Assembly: GCF_008831285.2 (NCBI RefSeq)
Contig: NW_022205155.1
Location: 1 to 15,000, forward strand
Length of the DNA: 15,000 nucleotides
Direction: 5' to 3'
DNA from: Nymphaea colorata
Lineage: Eukaryota > Streptophyta > Magnoliopsida > Nymphaeales > Nymphaeaceae
Part shown: positions 14,756 to 15,000 of the stretch, in pieces
Layout of the letters: every line of letters begins with the position of its first letter
How positions within the stretch are numbered: position 1 is the stretch's first letter
Made by a program: the position numbers and the translations under genes
Notes under the pieces: generated by a model
What the model saw: the letters and a program-made list of their open reading frames with translations, nothing else
Told to the model about the DNA's origin: nothing
Databases searched by the model: none

Positions 14756-15000
14756 AGCAGCAGTAACCTAGAGAAGAGGGGAGATGACGCAGTCGGGGAT
14801 CAACGGCGGAAGCAGAGGGCGGGGCTTGGCAGCGCGCACCGAGAACAGGCGACGGCGTCGGACGTCGGCGTCGGCAGAGGCGTCAGCAGAGACGTTGGCG
14901 TCGGCAGTCACGACACCGGCGACGCAGCAGCGGCGGGGCAGCGACGGAGGCGGTCACGGTCACGTGCGGCGACAACAGCGGCGGTCACGGTCACGGTGCG
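14756..15000 (-). other. GC-rich leader of copia element
   Basis: Very rich in CpG and in GTCGGCG and GGTCACGGTCACG words, with short imperfect repeats (for example GGCGTCGGCAG twice near 14868 and 14898, GGTCACGGTCACG at 14952 and 14983). It contrasts with the AT-rich surroundings. It lies between gag and the unseen primer-binding site. No coding content is recognised. Confidence 0.5.

Larger units (their letters stand above)
10151..15000 (-). mobile_element. Ty1/copia LTR retrotransposon, 5' end beyond window
   Basis: Reading right to left: GC-rich leader (14756-15000), gag with CCHC zinc knuckle, protease, integrase, reverse transcriptase and RNase H, polypurine tract, 3' LTR. Integrase before RT defines the copia superfamily. 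No primer-binding site or 5' LTR is seen up to 15000, so the element continues past the edge. The coding region is broken by at least eight frame changes (near 13675, 12400, 12122, 11740, 11645, 11580, 11260 and several below 10700), yet gag and integrase each keep long open frames. I do not assign a lineage within copia. Confidence 0.92.

Noticed and set aside
1-15000. CRISPR array, bacterial operon, tRNA or rRNA genes
   Set aside because: No regularly spaced identical repeats with unique spacers, no ribosome-binding-site-led gene clusters, and no tRNA or rRNA signature noticed. The content is that of a plant nuclear genome.

Overview
The window looks like nuclear DNA of a flowering plant. 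The evidence is plant-type spliced exons of the single-copy gene MINIYO/RPAP1, Ty1/copia and chromovirus (Ty3/gypsy) remnants, a hAT-like DNA transposon, a Tourist/Harbinger-like MITE, and AT-rich spacers with microsatellites. I cannot name the species. No complete, evidently functional host gene is visible; nearly everything is transposon-derived.

Layout. (1) 145-4159 is a non-autonomous hAT-like element. Its termini start TAGGGCTG and it has an 8-bp target duplication. On the minus strand it carries what looks like a patchwork gene: a leader with first exon (3817-4080), two exons of MINIYO (2243-2305 and 1927-2118, the second frame-broken) and a terminal exon of unknown origin (1069-1236). 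(2) 4165-5359 is a MITE with perfect 14-bp termini and a TAA target duplication. It sits inside the right-hand target duplication of the hAT element, so the order of insertion can be read. Its core has become a long purine-rich then pyrimidine-rich repeat field. (3) 5366-6620 is a spacer with a CT-rich tract, an AT-rich stretch and a TA/CA microsatellite.

(4) 6621-8302 is chromovirus debris in two orientations. The polyprotein C-terminus (chromodomain-like tail) lies on the minus strand, and a decayed integrase through its GPY/F module lies on the plus strand. A perfect 33-bp inverted repeat and a duplicated, probably LTR-derived segment accompany them. (5) About 8800-9715 is a diverged minisatellite with units of roughly 51-61 bp. 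(6) 10151-15000 is a Ty1/copia retrotransposon on the minus strand: 3' LTR, polypurine tract, then RNase H, RT, integrase, protease and gag reading right to left. The 5' LTR lies beyond the window.

Gag and integrase each keep long open frames with their key residues. Protease, RT and RNase H are interrupted by at least eight frame changes. No gene set here works together as a pathway. The points of interest are the nested transposons, the captured gene fragments and the rearranged chromovirus. Long open frames in 4268-5376 are artefacts of low-complexity repeats.
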